From Brevibacillus brevis (lineage in GTDB: Bacteria; Bacillota; Bacilli; Brevibacillales; Brevibacillaceae): a DNA stretch of 64,000 bases. Both the position numbers and the translations under genes were made by a program. The stretch is taken from assembly GCF_031583145.1 (NCBI RefSeq), contig NZ_CP134050.1, positions 2,008,501-2,072,500 of the forward strand, in the 5' to 3' direction. Positions 8,005-18,823 of this stretch are shown one piece after another (within the stretch, counting starts at the first letter, position 1; each line of letters opens with the position of its first letter). Under the pieces are notes generated by a model. That model ran no database searches. It had not been told where the DNA came from and saw only the letters and a program-made list of their open reading frames with translations.

Positions 8005-9402
8005 ATGAAACTGATATTGCTATCGGGTGGTTCAGGAAAAAGACTGTGGCCGCTCTCGAATGATGTCAGATCCAAACAGTTTTTGAAAGTGCTCCACAAT
8101 CCAGACGGGGAACGCGAGACCATGGTCCAGCGGGTGTGGAGGCAGCTGGCAGCAACGGCATGGCCTCAGCCTGTCTACATTTCCACAGGCAGCGCACACG
8201 TCGACTTGATTCACAGCCAGCTGGGAGAGTCGGTTCCCTTGATTGTCGAACCGGAAAAGCGAGATACTTATCCCGCTATCGCACTTGCGGCCACGTATCT
8301 TTACACGTGCGAAAACGTCGAGCGCAATGAAGTGATTACGATCATGCCGGTCGACGCTTACGTAGAGCCCCCTTTTCTCGAGAGGGTCAAGGAGCTGGAA
8401 AACGTGCTTCGGCTCTCAGGCACAGAGCTCGCCCTGATCGGAGTGACCCCTACCTATCCTTCTACCAAATACGGTTATATCGTCCCTAGCAGGCAGGTCG
8501 ACTCCGGGGCGGAAGTCCAGCCGTTTTACGCTGTCCAATCCTTCAAGGAAAAGCCGTCGGTCGAGCAGGCGGAAAAGCTGCTGAAGAGGGAGGCTCTGTG
8601 GAATTGCGGCGTGTTTGCCTTTCGGCTGGGCTACCTGCTCCGAGAGCTGGAGCGGAAAGGCTTGCCGACGGATTACCATGCAATGCGGCAGCAGTACGCT
8701 TCTCTTCCTGCCATCAGTTTTGATTACGAAATCGTAGAGAAGGCAGAAAAAGTAGCGGTAGTTCCTTATTCCGGCTACTGGAAAGACCTGGGAACCTGGA
8801 ATACGCTGACGGAAGAGATGAACGCGGAGGCAGTCGGGCGGGTATTTCTCGATGAAAGCTGCTCCAACACCCACGTCCTGAACGAATTGGACATTCCAAT
8901 CGTGTCCATCGGTGTCGCAAACGCGATCATAGCAGCCAGCCCGGATGGCATACTCGTATCAGCGAAAGAGAAAAGCCATCTGGTCAAGGACATCGCCATG
9001 GACTGGAACCACCGCCCGATGTATGAAGAGCGGCGCTGGGGATGGTATCAGGTATTGCACTTCCAAAAAACGGAGGAAAAGGGAGAGGTGCTCACGAAGC
9101 GGCTGCATATCCATGCCGGAAAACATCTCAGCTACCAATATCACCAGCACCGCAGCGAGGTCTGGACGATCGTGACGGGAGAAGGAGAGTTTGTCTTAAA
9201 CGATCGCCTGCGCCCGGTCGGTCCGGGTGACGTCCTCGAGATTCCCGTGGGGGCCAAGCATTCGATCCGGGCGTTGAAAGATTTGGAATTTATCGAGGTG
9301 CAGATGGGCAGCCGGCTGGTCGAAGAAGACATCGTCCGAATCGGCATGAGCTGGGAGGAAATTGCGGCGCAGGTGAAGCAAATGAGTGTTGCTGATGATT
9401 GA
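8005..9402 (+). CDS. manC: Mannose-1-phosphate guanylyltransferase / mannose-6-phosphate isomerase
   Basis: A 465-residue type II bifunctional enzyme. The ATG at 8005 follows GAGGTGGCC; a GTG three codons earlier overlaps that ribosome site. The N-terminal nucleotidyltransferase begins LILLSGGSGKRLWPLS, with FKEKP and the GTW region further on, up to about residue 290. The C-terminal cupin (about 345-455) contains the isomerase motif QYHQHRSEVWTIV. It makes GDP-mannose, the precursor for the Gmd, Fcl and Rmd-like enzymes also encoded here. It overlaps rfbG by eight bases, so the CDP-sugar genes are in the same operon. Confidence 0.93.
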   Translation: MKLILLSGGSGKRLWPLSNDVRSKQFLKVLHNPDGERETMVQRVWRQLAATAWPQPVYISTGSAHVDLIHSQLGESVPLIVEPEKRDTYPAIALAATYLYTCENVERNEVITIMPVDAYVEPPFLERVKELENVLRLSGTELALIGVTPTYPSTKYGYIVPSRQVDSGAEVQPFYAVQSFKEKPSVEQAEKLLKREALWNCGVFAFRLGYLLRELERKGLPTDYHAMRQQYASLPAISFDYEIVEKAEKVAVVPYSGYWKDLGTWNTLTEEMNAEAVGRVFLDESCSNTHVLNELDIPIVSIGVANAIIAASPDGILVSAKEKSHLVKDIAMDWNHRPMYEERRWGWYQVLHFQKTEEKGEVLTKRLHIHAGKHLSYQYHQHRSEVWTIVTGEGEFVLNDRLRPVGPGDVLEIPVGAKHSIRALKDLEFIEVQMGSRLVEEDIVRIGMSWEEIAAQVKQMSVADD

Positions 9403-10507
9403 CCGGGGCTTCTGGAAGCAGAAAAAAGTGTTCGTCACAGGGCATACGGGCTTCAAAGGCTCATGGCTCTGCTTGTGGCTGCACGCTTTGGGAGCAGAGG
9501 TCACAGGATTCGCTCTGGCGCCGCCGACCCGGCCCAGCCTGTACGAGACCGGCGGGATGGATGCGTTCGTCCATTCCATCACGGGAGATGTCCGCGATGA
9601 GGCGAGGGTACGGGACGCGCTGCGAGATGCAGCTCCGGACATCGTGATCCATATGGCAGCGCAGCCGCTCGTTCGGATGTCGTACCAGAAGCCTGTGGAG
9701 ACATACGCGGTCAATGTGCTGGGGACGGTCCATGTGCTGGAGGCGGTCCGTCATGCGGTGGAGAGGGGGGCGCCGATTCGGGCTGTCATCAATGTGACGA
9801 CGGACAAATGCTATGAAAACAAAGAATGGAGCTGGGGGTACCGCGAAAACGACCGTTTGGGCGGGTATGACCCGTACTCGAACAGCAAGGCTTGCAGCGA
9901 GCTGGTGACGATGAGCTACCGGAATTCGTTTTTTCCGATCGCCGATTACGCCGCACATGGGGTAGCGATCGCATCCGCCCGGGCGGGAAACGTGATCGGG
10001 GGAGGAGATTGGGCCCTTGATCGGCTGATCCCCGATTGTATCCGTGCACTTACGGACGGAAGCAAGATCCGGATTCGCCATCCGGGGTCGGTCCGGCCAT
10101 GGCAGCATGTACTCGAGCCGCTGCATGGCTACCTGCTGCTTGCTCAGAAACTGTGGGAGCAGGGAAGCCCCTATGCCAAAGAGTGGAACTTCGGACCGGA
10201 CGACGCGGATGCCAAACCGGTCCAATGGATCGTCGAGAAGCTGTGCGACAGGTGGGGTGGGAGCCCCGGGTATGAAATGGATGCGGACGGGGCGTGGCAC
10301 GAAGCGCATCACCTGAAGCTGGACTGCTCCCGAGCGAAAAGCGAGCTGGGCTGGAAGCCGCGGTGGACGATCGAGCAGGCTCTCGACCGCATCGTGGAGT
10401 GGCATCAGGCGTATGCTCGCGGCGAGGATGTCCGCGCTCTTTGCCTAAAGCAAATCGAGCGCTTCGAACGAGGCGAGAAGGCTTCGCCGCCGGCCGACAA
10501 GCAATGA
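9395..10507 (+). CDS. rfbG: CDP-glucose 4,6-dehydratase
   Basis: A 370-residue extended SDR enzyme. The start at 9395 (ATGATTGAC) overlaps the manC stop, which points to translational coupling. The NAD-binding motif VTGHTGFKGSW is near residue 15, the catalytic pair PYSNSK lies about residue 165, and INVTTDKCYEN is the typical active-site strand of the RfbG group. It converts CDP-glucose to CDP-4-keto-6-deoxyglucose. The next gene, rfbF, makes its substrate, which supports the assignment. Confidence 0.92.
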   Translation: MIDRGFWKQKKVFVTGHTGFKGSWLCLWLHALGAEVTGFALAPPTRPSLYETGGMDAFVHSITGDVRDEARVRDALRDAAPDIVIHMAAQPLVRMSYQKPVETYAVNVLGTVHVLEAVRHAVERGAPIRAVINVTTDKCYENKEWSWGYRENDRLGGYDPYSNSKACSELVTMSYRNSFFPIADYAAHGVAIASARAGNVIGGGDWALDRLIPDCIRALTDGSKIRIRHPGSVRPWQHVLEPLHGYLLLAQKLWEQGSPYAKEWNFGPDDADAKPVQWIVEKLCDRWGGSPGYEMDADGAWHEAHHLKLDCSRAKSELGWKPRWTIEQALDRIVEWHQAYARGEDVRALCLKQIERFERGEKASPPADKQ

Positions 10508-10526
10508 GGGGAGGACCAAAACCGAC

Positions 10527-11294
10527 ATGAAGGTGGTCATACTTGCCGGAGGATACGGGACGAGGATTGGCGAGGAGACGCATATCCGGCCCAAGCCGCT
10601 GATCGAGATCGGAGACAGGCCGATCATTTGCCACATCATGTCCCACTACTCGCGGTACGGCTACAACGATTTCATCATTTGCCTGGGCTACAAAGGCTAC
10701 ATGATCAAGGAGTACTTCGCCCATTACTTTTTGCATCATTCCGACGTGACCTTTGACTTCCGCAACCGCAATCAAGTGCTCTACCACCATCATACGACAG
10801 AGCCGTGGAAAGTGACCTTGATCGACACCGGAAAAGATACGGCGACCGGAGGCAGAGTCAAGCAAATCCAGCGGTACGTCGGAGAGGAAACATTCATGCT
10901 CACGTACGGCGACGGCGTGTCCGACATCGATATCCGGCAGCTGGTGCAGTTCCACCGCTCGCACAAAAAGCTGGCGACGATCACTTCTACACAGCCGCCA
11001 GGAAGGTTCGGCGCATTGGAGTTCGCAGACGATGACCAGTCCGTGACGGGCTTTCGCGAAAAGCCGAGAGGGGACGGCGGATGGATCAATGCCGGATTTT
11101 TTGTGATGGAGCCAGGCGTTTTCGACTACATCGATGGGGACGACACCGTCCTGGAAAAGGAGCCGCTGGAAGCCCTGGCTCGATCTTCGCAGCTCATGGC
11201 CTTCAAGCATACCGGCTTCTGGCATCCGATGGACACCCTGCGGGACAAAAACTACCTGGAAGAGCTGTGGAAGTCGGGCAAGGCCAAATGGTAA
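10527..11294 (+). CDS. rfbF: Glucose-1-phosphate cytidylyltransferase
   Basis: A 255-residue nucleotidyltransferase that makes CDP-glucose from CTP and glucose 1-phosphate. The signature starts at residue 6 (AGGYGTRIGEETHIRPKPL), followed by YKGYMIKEYF and the GFREKP loop, all typical of RfbF. The length equals the family norm. GGGGAGGACC lies upstream of the ATG. It follows rfbG by 19 bp in the same operon. Confidence 0.95.
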   Translation: MKVVILAGGYGTRIGEETHIRPKPLIEIGDRPIICHIMSHYSRYGYNDFIICLGYKGYMIKEYFAHYFLHHSDVTFDFRNRNQVLYHHHTTEPWKVTLIDTGKDTATGGRVKQIQRYVGEETFMLTYGDGVSDIDIRQLVQFHRSHKKLATITSTQPPGRFGALEFADDDQSVTGFREKPRGDGGWINAGFFVMEPGVFDYIDGDDTVLEKEPLEALARSSQLMAFKHTGFWHPMDTLRDKNYLEELWKSGKAKW

Positions 11295-11339
11295 CGGCCA
11301 AAGTCAACGGAAAAGGATCAAGAGGGGGCTGCAAAACGA

Positions 11340-11927
11340 ATGTTGACGCAAAACAGTGAAGAATTATTTGCTTCCATCGGGCCTGGCGATATCGCCATCG
11401 ACTGCGGAGCAAATATCGGGGAAGTGACGCAAAAACTGGCCGACAAGGGAGCTCTCGTATTTGCGTTTGAGCCGAATCCGTTTGTCTTCCAAACCCTCTG
11501 GAACCGGTTCAAAGGCTATCCGAATGTGATCTGCATAAACAAAGGGGTATGGCACGAGAATTACCAGCTGCGCCTGTACCTGCACCAGAATTACCAGCTG
11601 GACCCGGTCGGGTCGGCTTACGCTTCCTCTATCCTGGCCCAACACCCCGTCACGGACCAAAACCATTTCGTGGTCGCCGAAATTATCGATCTGACGCAGT
11701 TTATCGACAGTCTGGACCGCGACATCAAGCTGATCAAGATCGACATCGAAGGGGCGGAATTCGAGCTGTTGCAAAAGATCGTGGACAAAGGGCAGCATAA
11801 GCGCGTGGAAAAAATTGTGGTAGAGAACCATGAATGGCTGATCGAGCACTTAAAGCCAATTGCGGCGAATTTCCGCAAACGCATGGCCGAGGAGAACATT
11901 CAGAACATCGACTTGAACTGGGTATAG
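11340..11927 (+). CDS. FkbM-family methyltransferase
   Basis: A 195-residue SAM-dependent methyltransferase. The ATG at 11340 has GAGGGGG eleven bases upstream. Motif I is seen as IAIDCGANIGEVTQKL, then FAFEPNPFVF and LIKIDIEGAEFELL, which are the FkbM core motifs. FkbM proteins usually O-methylate a sugar hydroxyl. Its place between rfbF and the SDR gene suggests that it methylates the CDP-derived deoxysugar or the finished glycan; this is inference. Confidence 0.88.
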   Translation: MLTQNSEELFASIGPGDIAIDCGANIGEVTQKLADKGALVFAFEPNPFVFQTLWNRFKGYPNVICINKGVWHENYQLRLYLHQNYQLDPVGSAYASSILAQHPVTDQNHFVVAEIIDLTQFIDSLDRDIKLIKIDIEGAEFELLQKIVDKGQHKRVEKIVVENHEWLIEHLKPIAANFRKRMAEENIQNIDLNWV

Positions 11928-11931
11928 GCCG

Positions 11932-12828
11932 ATGCGGGTGCTCATCACCGGGGCGACCGGCTTTATCGGGAGCCATCTCGTCAAGGGCCTGCTCGCGGAC
12001 GGCCATTCGATCTTTATCCTCAAGCGGAGCGGCTCGGATTGCTCGCGGCTCGCAGATGTATGGAAGGATCTAACCGCCGTCGATCTGGACCGGGGACGGT
12101 GGCAGTCCCTGTTTGAGCGAGGAGGGGGAGTGGAGGCGATCATCCATGCCGCGACCAGCTACGGCCGGCATGGTGAAAGCCTCGCGGAGCTGGTGCAGGC
12201 GAATGTCGCCTTTCCCTTGCAGCTGCTGGAGCTGGCGCAAAGGCAAGGCACTGCCCTGTTCATCAATACCGATACGTTTTCCAGCGCTCCTGCCGTCCTT
12301 TCCGCCCATTTTCGAGGCTACAATCTGACCAAGCGGCAGTTTCTCGAATGGGGCAAGGAGATTGCGGCGACCCGTGCGTCTCTTTGTTTTCGGAACATGC
12401 GGCTGGAGCATGTATACGGGCCGTTCGACGGGGAGAAAAAATTCGTCCCGTCCGTCATCAAGAGCTGTCTGGACCATGTCCCCGAGCTGAAGCTGACAGC
12501 GGGGGAGCAGCGGCGCGATTTCATATATGTCGAGGACGTCGTCGCTGCCTATCGGACTGTGCTCGCGCAGGGATTGAACCAAGGGTGCTCGTTTGCGGAA
12601 TACCAGGTGGGAACGGGAGTGGCGACCTCCATTCAGGAGTTTGTCCGGCTCGTCCACCGCTTGACGGACTCCCGGACGAACCTGTCATTCGGTGCGCTTC
12701 CCTATGCGGATCACGAGATTATGCTTTCGAAGGCAGACAATGCGGGGCTCCGGGAGCTGGGATGGTCCTGGAAGGTGGGGCTGCCGGACGGGATCGGGAA
12801 AATAGTGGAGAGTATGACAGACCGGTAA
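11932..12828 (+). CDS. NAD(P)-dependent epimerase/reductase, probable CDP-sugar SDR
   Basis: A 298-residue extended SDR enzyme beginning MRVLITGATGFIGSHL. The catalytic YxxxK is YNLTK near residue 133, and DFIYVEDVV is the conserved later motif. It resembles the RfbJ/RfbS group (CDP-abequose, paratose and similar synthases) that reduce or epimerise a 4-keto group. Because RfbH, the 3-dehydrase, is absent, the product here is more likely a CDP-6-deoxyhexose than a 3,6-dideoxyhexose. It starts four bases after the FkbM stop and is the last gene of the manC operon. Confidence 0.8.
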   Translation: MRVLITGATGFIGSHLVKGLLADGHSIFILKRSGSDCSRLADVWKDLTAVDLDRGRWQSLFERGGGVEAIIHAATSYGRHGESLAELVQANVAFPLQLLELAQRQGTALFINTDTFSSAPAVLSAHFRGYNLTKRQFLEWGKEIAATRASLCFRNMRLEHVYGPFDGEKKFVPSVIKSCLDHVPELKLTAGEQRRDFIYVEDVVAAYRTVLAQGLNQGCSFAEYQVGTGVATSIQEFVRLVHRLTDSRTNLSFGALPYADHEIMLSKADNAGLRELGWSWKVGLPDGIGKIVESMTDR

Positions 12829-12860
12829 GGGTGAGACTCTGGCTCCCTTGCCGGTTTTTT
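12821..12860 (+). terminator. Intrinsic terminator of the manC-rfb operon
   Basis: ACCGGTAAGGG (12821-12831, including the stop codon) pairs over eleven positions with CCCTTGCCGGT (12845-12855), followed by six T residues. The stop codon lies inside the 5' arm. Confidence 0.9.
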
Positions 12861-12883
12861 CATGAGCGGGATCGGCTGCAAAC

Positions 12884-12910
12884 AAAAAAACATGGCCAAT
12901 TGCAGCCATG
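12884..12910 (-). terminator. Intrinsic terminator of the minus-strand glycan operon
   Basis: On the minus strand CATGGC, an eight-base loop and GCCATG are followed by seven T residues. It lies just after the stop of the FkbM fusion gene at 12928 and faces the terminator of the convergent operon. Confidence 0.82.
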
Positions 12911-12927
12911 CGGACGAGCGTATGCTT

Positions 12928-14370
12928 TCAGGCGAGGAACGTCTTGTTCGTGCAAAACAGATCGCCGTGGAAAGGCTTCATTTCTTCCAGCAGCTGATTG
13001 TAGTTGTTGATCTTGACGATCGTGTCGTCCCGTTTCAGCAGATAGATGTGGGAGAACAGCTTTTCCAGCAGCACGTACAAGACGAGCGGATGCCGGTTGA
13101 AATTGTCTCTCATGCTCTCGAGGTTGAACTCGACGATGAGGTCGGGATTCCACTTTCGCAGCGTGTTGATCGCATGTTCCAGGACGATCACTTCCGAGCC
13201 CTCTACGTCGATTTTGATCAGGTCTACCCGGGGGATCATGTTCATCTCCACCCAGTCATCCAGCCTCACGCAGTTGATATGCTGGTTGGACTTCGCAATG
13301 ACCATCTCATCCTGGGGAATGAACGACCACCCTCCGCCCCTTTCATCCTCGTGAAAATGAATGGTGCCGTTGCGATCGAACACACCGAGATGGAGAGGCT
13401 CGATATTGTCGATTTGGTTTTCGGCGATCGTCTTCACCAGGTACGCGTAGTTGACGTTGGATGGCTCGAAGGCGTATACCTTCCCTTGCGGCGCCAAATA
13501 GCTGAGGGCCAGCGAGATGGTTCCGAGGTTGGCCCCGATGTCCAGACAGATGAAGTCCGGCTGGACGACCCTTTTCAGTGGGTTGATGACATAATGCTCG
13601 TAATAGCCGTTCTCCGTCTCGATAAAATGGAGAACGCTCTGGTCGGTTTCGCTGCCGTACACGGCAAACGATTTTTGGTCAAACGGCAACAGGAAATTCA
13701 CTTTTTTCAATGAGCTCGTCGCTCCTTCGGTTAGTTTGCAGATGCGGATAATGTCATTTTGAACGAAGAAAGACAGATCGGGCCGCAAGCGGTGGACAAA
13801 TTCTTCCAGCTGCTGGATGGTCGGATAGCCCTTTAACAAAGGGTTCTGCCCGATAAAGCAACGCGCGTCATCGATGAGAATGACGTGATTGGGGACGGAG
13901 TGACGCAAGATCGCCTCGAGCTCCTGCAGGATGGGCGTATCGACATCACCGCGTGCCGACTCCAGGGACAAGGGGATATAGTGGCCGTCCAGCCAGAACA
14001 GACAAGGCTCCGTGATCGACTGCAGCAATTCGGGCAAGACTCGGCCGCTGTCCCCATGGATGATTTGGACATGGGGATCTGCTGCAAAGAGGTTCGCTGC
14101 GGCTTGGTGGAGCTGTTCATCGAGCTCGATGGAAATCACACGCTGGAAGGCGTGCTTGATCGCCTGGACCATGTCCCCGCGGAATGTCCCCGATTCAATG
14201 AAAGTGCGGATTCCGTGTCCGCTGGCGTACATCTGGATCGTGGATACCTTCAAGTGGTAAGTCGGGCTTTCCAGCATCCAAAAATCCCACGCTTCCTGCG
14301 CGGTCAGCGGGTACGGGACGCGCCTTTGTTCTCTCCACATCTGCACGATTTCCTTCATGCGCGACATCAT
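12928..14370 (-). CDS. Two-domain methyltransferase-like protein with C-terminal FkbM domain
   Basis: A 480-residue protein. An AGGAGG sits just upstream of tandem ATGs at 14370 and 14367. Residues 55-215 form a Rossmann-type unit with ESGTFRGDM, ISIELD and VILIDDAR, the look of a class I methyltransferase. Residues 270-460 are a complete FkbM domain (CLDIGANLGTISLAL, YAFEPSN, LIKIDVEGSE). Bacterial FkbM enzymes are usually single-domain, so this is a fusion of two units. It is the last gene of a five-gene minus-strand run. It probably methylates two positions on the glycan, or one unit is structural; the sequence does not say which. Confidence 0.85.
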   Translation of the reverse strand: MMSRMKEIVQMWREQRRVPYPLTAQEAWDFWMLESPTYHLKVSTIQMYASGHGIRTFIESGTFRGDMVQAIKHAFQRVISIELDEQLHQAAANLFAADPHVQIIHGDSGRVLPELLQSITEPCLFWLDGHYIPLSLESARGDVDTPILQELEAILRHSVPNHVILIDDARCFIGQNPLLKGYPTIQQLEEFVHRLRPDLSFFVQNDIIRICKLTEGATSSLKKVNFLLPFDQKSFAVYGSETDQSVLHFIETENGYYEHYVINPLKRVVQPDFICLDIGANLGTISLALSYLAPQGKVYAFEPSNVNYAYLVKTIAENQIDNIEPLHLGVFDRNGTIHFHEDERGGGWSFIPQDEMVIAKSNQHINCVRLDDWVEMNMIPRVDLIKIDVEGSEVIVLEHAINTLRKWNPDLIVEFNLESMRDNFNRHPLVLYVLLEKLFSHIYLLKRDDTIVKINNYNQLLEEMKPFHGDLFCTNKTFLA

Positions 14371-14388
14371 GATTCCTCCTTTCTCATC

Positions 14389-15495
14389 CTATGATGGAAC
14401 CACCGAACGGAATACAGCGAGTGTCTCTCGGGCGCATTTGTCCCAGGAAAATCTCTTCGCCTGTACGTTGCCTTTGGCGATCAGATCCGCTCTGATTTCC
14501 GGCTGGAGAATGGCCGCCAGCTTGACTGCGATGTCTTCCGGCATGTTTGGATCAAACAGGAGAGATGCGTCGCCGGCCACTTCCGGAATGCTCCCGCAAT
14601 TGGAGCTGGTGATCGGGATTTGAGAGCGCATCGCCTCTACGAGCGGAATCCCGAAGCCTTCGAACAGGGACGGGAAACACAGGAATCCCGCGTTGCGGTA
14701 CAAGTAGGGCATCTCGCCCTGGGGGACGTAGTTCAGCCATTTGATCTGATCCCACAGATGCTGCTGGGAAATGTAGCCCACGACATTCTCGTTTGCTTCC
14801 TGGGCGAAGCCTGTGAAGACCATCGGGATGCGGAGGCCGTATTTCTCCCGCAAGATGACAAGGGCTTTCAGAAGGTTCAGGTGGTTTTTATGGTGCCAGG
14901 TATTGGCCGGAAAAAAGCCGTAGCCTGGGCTTAGTTGATATTTCTGGATGACGTGCTGGTTGAGCGCTTCATCGAAAGGCAAGGAAAATTCTTTGGAAGC
15001 ATCCAGGTGAATGGCGTGCACTTTATGATCGGGCAGGCCGTATTTCTGGAGAATCGTCTGCTTGGAAAATTGCGAGAGCGTGAGTACGGCGTTTGTACGA
15101 AGGGCGGACGAGCGATAATTGTCCAGCCGCCATCTCAGGGAGTGCTGATCAAAAAACTGCGGATAGTATTCGTGCTGAATGTCCGGGATATTGATCACGC
15201 TGGGAATGGGAACGTCGGGCGGATTCAGGACCAGCAAGGGACAAAACCAGAGCTGCAGCTTCAAGGCGCGAATGTAGTGGTGAAAGATGTGATAGGGATT
15301 GGTGTTCTCCGGAATCATGATCTTGTGCACGTTGCCTGCCGCTTCGAACGTGTGGAAATTATGGTTGGTCAAAAACAGAAACCACGAATGGCCGTCCCCC
15401 GCCTTCATGGAGTAAGCGAGCAGATTGCGCACGTACTGCTCCATGCCGCCGATTTTTCCGGGAATGACCGATATCAGGTTGATGCCGATTCTCAT
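14389..15495 (-). CDS. Glycosyltransferase family 4 (GT-B)
   Basis: A 368-residue retaining-type glycosyltransferase. The ATG at 15495 follows AAAGGGGGG eight bases upstream; an in-frame TTG at 15501 overlaps the spacer. The N-terminal domain opens GINLISVIPGKIGGMEQYV, typical of GT4 acceptor domains. The C-terminal donor domain has the EX7E element within PSLFEGFGIPLVEAM and then SNCGSIPEV. No membrane segment is seen. Sugar specificity cannot be read from the sequence; the GDP-sugars made by its neighbours are likely donors. Confidence 0.92.
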   Translation of the reverse strand: MRIGINLISVIPGKIGGMEQYVRNLLAYSMKAGDGHSWFLFLTNHNFHTFEAAGNVHKIMIPENTNPYHIFHHYIRALKLQLWFCPLLVLNPPDVPIPSVINIPDIQHEYYPQFFDQHSLRWRLDNYRSSALRTNAVLTLSQFSKQTILQKYGLPDHKVHAIHLDASKEFSLPFDEALNQHVIQKYQLSPGYGFFPANTWHHKNHLNLLKALVILREKYGLRIPMVFTGFAQEANENVVGYISQQHLWDQIKWLNYVPQGEMPYLYRNAGFLCFPSLFEGFGIPLVEAMRSQIPITSSNCGSIPEVAGDASLLFDPNMPEDIAVKLAAILQPEIRADLIAKGNVQAKRFSWDKCARETLAVFRSVVPS

Positions 15496-15513
15496 CAGCA
15501 AATCCCCCCTTTC

Positions 15514-17706
<2,193 letters not shown>

Positions 17707-17710
<4 letters not shown>

Positions 17711-18693
17711 GGCTGGTCACCTCCTGCTTGTTGTTGTTCGCCAATGATCCGGCGCCAGTAATTCAGCAAGTCTTCCATCGACTGCTGAAACGAAATTTCC
17801 GGTGCCCAGCCGGTCTTGCTCCTGAAAAGAGCCGATTCGCCAAGCACGATCTCGACATCGGAAGGGCGAAGCCGCCGGGTGTCGACGTGAATCTCCACAT
17901 GGATCGCCGTATGGGCGAGCAGTGTTTTCAGCATCTGCTCAATGGTAATGCTCGTGCCGGAGGAGATGTTGTACACGTCGCCCGGGTCTCCCCGCTCCAG
18001 CGAGAGCCAATACGCCCGGACGATATCGCGCACGTCCGTAAAATCTCGGACGGCTTGAAGATTGCCGACATGTACGCGGGGGGGCTGCATGCCTCGTTCG
18101 ATCTGGGCGATCTGTTTGGCGAAGTTGGAAGTCACGTAGCATTCCTCCCGGCGCGGTCCCGTATGATGGAAAGCTCGTGTGCGAATGATTTTCAGGCCGT
18201 AGCTCTGATAGTATTGATAGCCGAGAAAGTCTTGGGCCACTTTGCTGACGGCGTACGGATTGAGCGGCCGCAGAGGATTGTCTTCCCTGATTGGCGTTTC
18301 GTTTGGGTGGACCAGGCCGTACTCCTCGCTGGAGCAAGCAATTTGTATTTTGCAATCGATCTCGTGTTTCCGGACAGCCTCCAAAATATTCAGCTGCCCC
18401 ACCATGTTGTTCACGAGCGTATCAGCGGGAGAGTGCAAGGAAGTAGGGACAAAGCTCTGGGCGGCGAGGTGGAAGATCAGATCGGGCCGTATTTCTTTGA
18501 TGAGACGGTCGACGGACTCCGCATCTGTCAGATCGCACTTCTCAAGCCGTACATCGGCAAAGAGCTGGCGGTGCGAATCCAGACGGGTCTGGGACCGAAA
18601 TGTCCCGAACACCTCTACATCTCCCCGGGATAGGAGATACTCGGCCAGGTGACTTCCGGCAAATCCGCTGACTCCGGTAATCAGTGCCTTCAT
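17707..18693 (-). CDS. GDP-6-deoxy-D-mannose reductase-like SDR
   Basis: A 328-residue extended SDR. The start at 18693 has AGGAGG ten bases upstream. It has ALITGVSGFAGSHL, the catalytic YAVSK near residue 138, and RRLRPSDVEIVLG near the C-terminus, an RPSDV motif shared by the Gmd/Rmd group. A canonical Gmd is encoded at 20695, so I favour the Rmd role: reduction of GDP-4-keto-6-deoxymannose to GDP-D-rhamnose, as in Aneurinibacillus S-layer glycan synthesis. A second Gmd cannot be excluded from sequence alone. It is the first gene of the five-gene minus-strand run. Confidence 0.72.
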
Positions 18694-18747
18694 GTGGCGA
18701 AAACCTCCTAAGAGCACAGGATCGTCTTCGGATGGCAAACAGCTTAA

Positions 18748-18762
18748 CATATTATCGATATG
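18748..18762. repeat. Imperfect palindrome upstream of the rmd-like operon
   Basis: CATAT-TATCG-ATATG, arms of five bases, about 55-70 bp before the start at 18693, inside the 130-bp gap between two minus-strand genes. It could be an operator or a promoter element for the five-gene run; no exact CATAnnnTA is present in this gap. Confidence 0.3.
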
Positions 18763-18823
18763 AGCCAGTACGAGAAGTCGTCACGGCAGCTGTCTCGGTA
18801 TACGTGGCGGCCGGGGCAGCCGT

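Noticed and set aside
9395-12828. A complete CDP-3,6-dideoxyhexose pathway
   Set aside because: RfbH is missing from the window, so abequose, paratose or ascarylose synthesis cannot be claimed.
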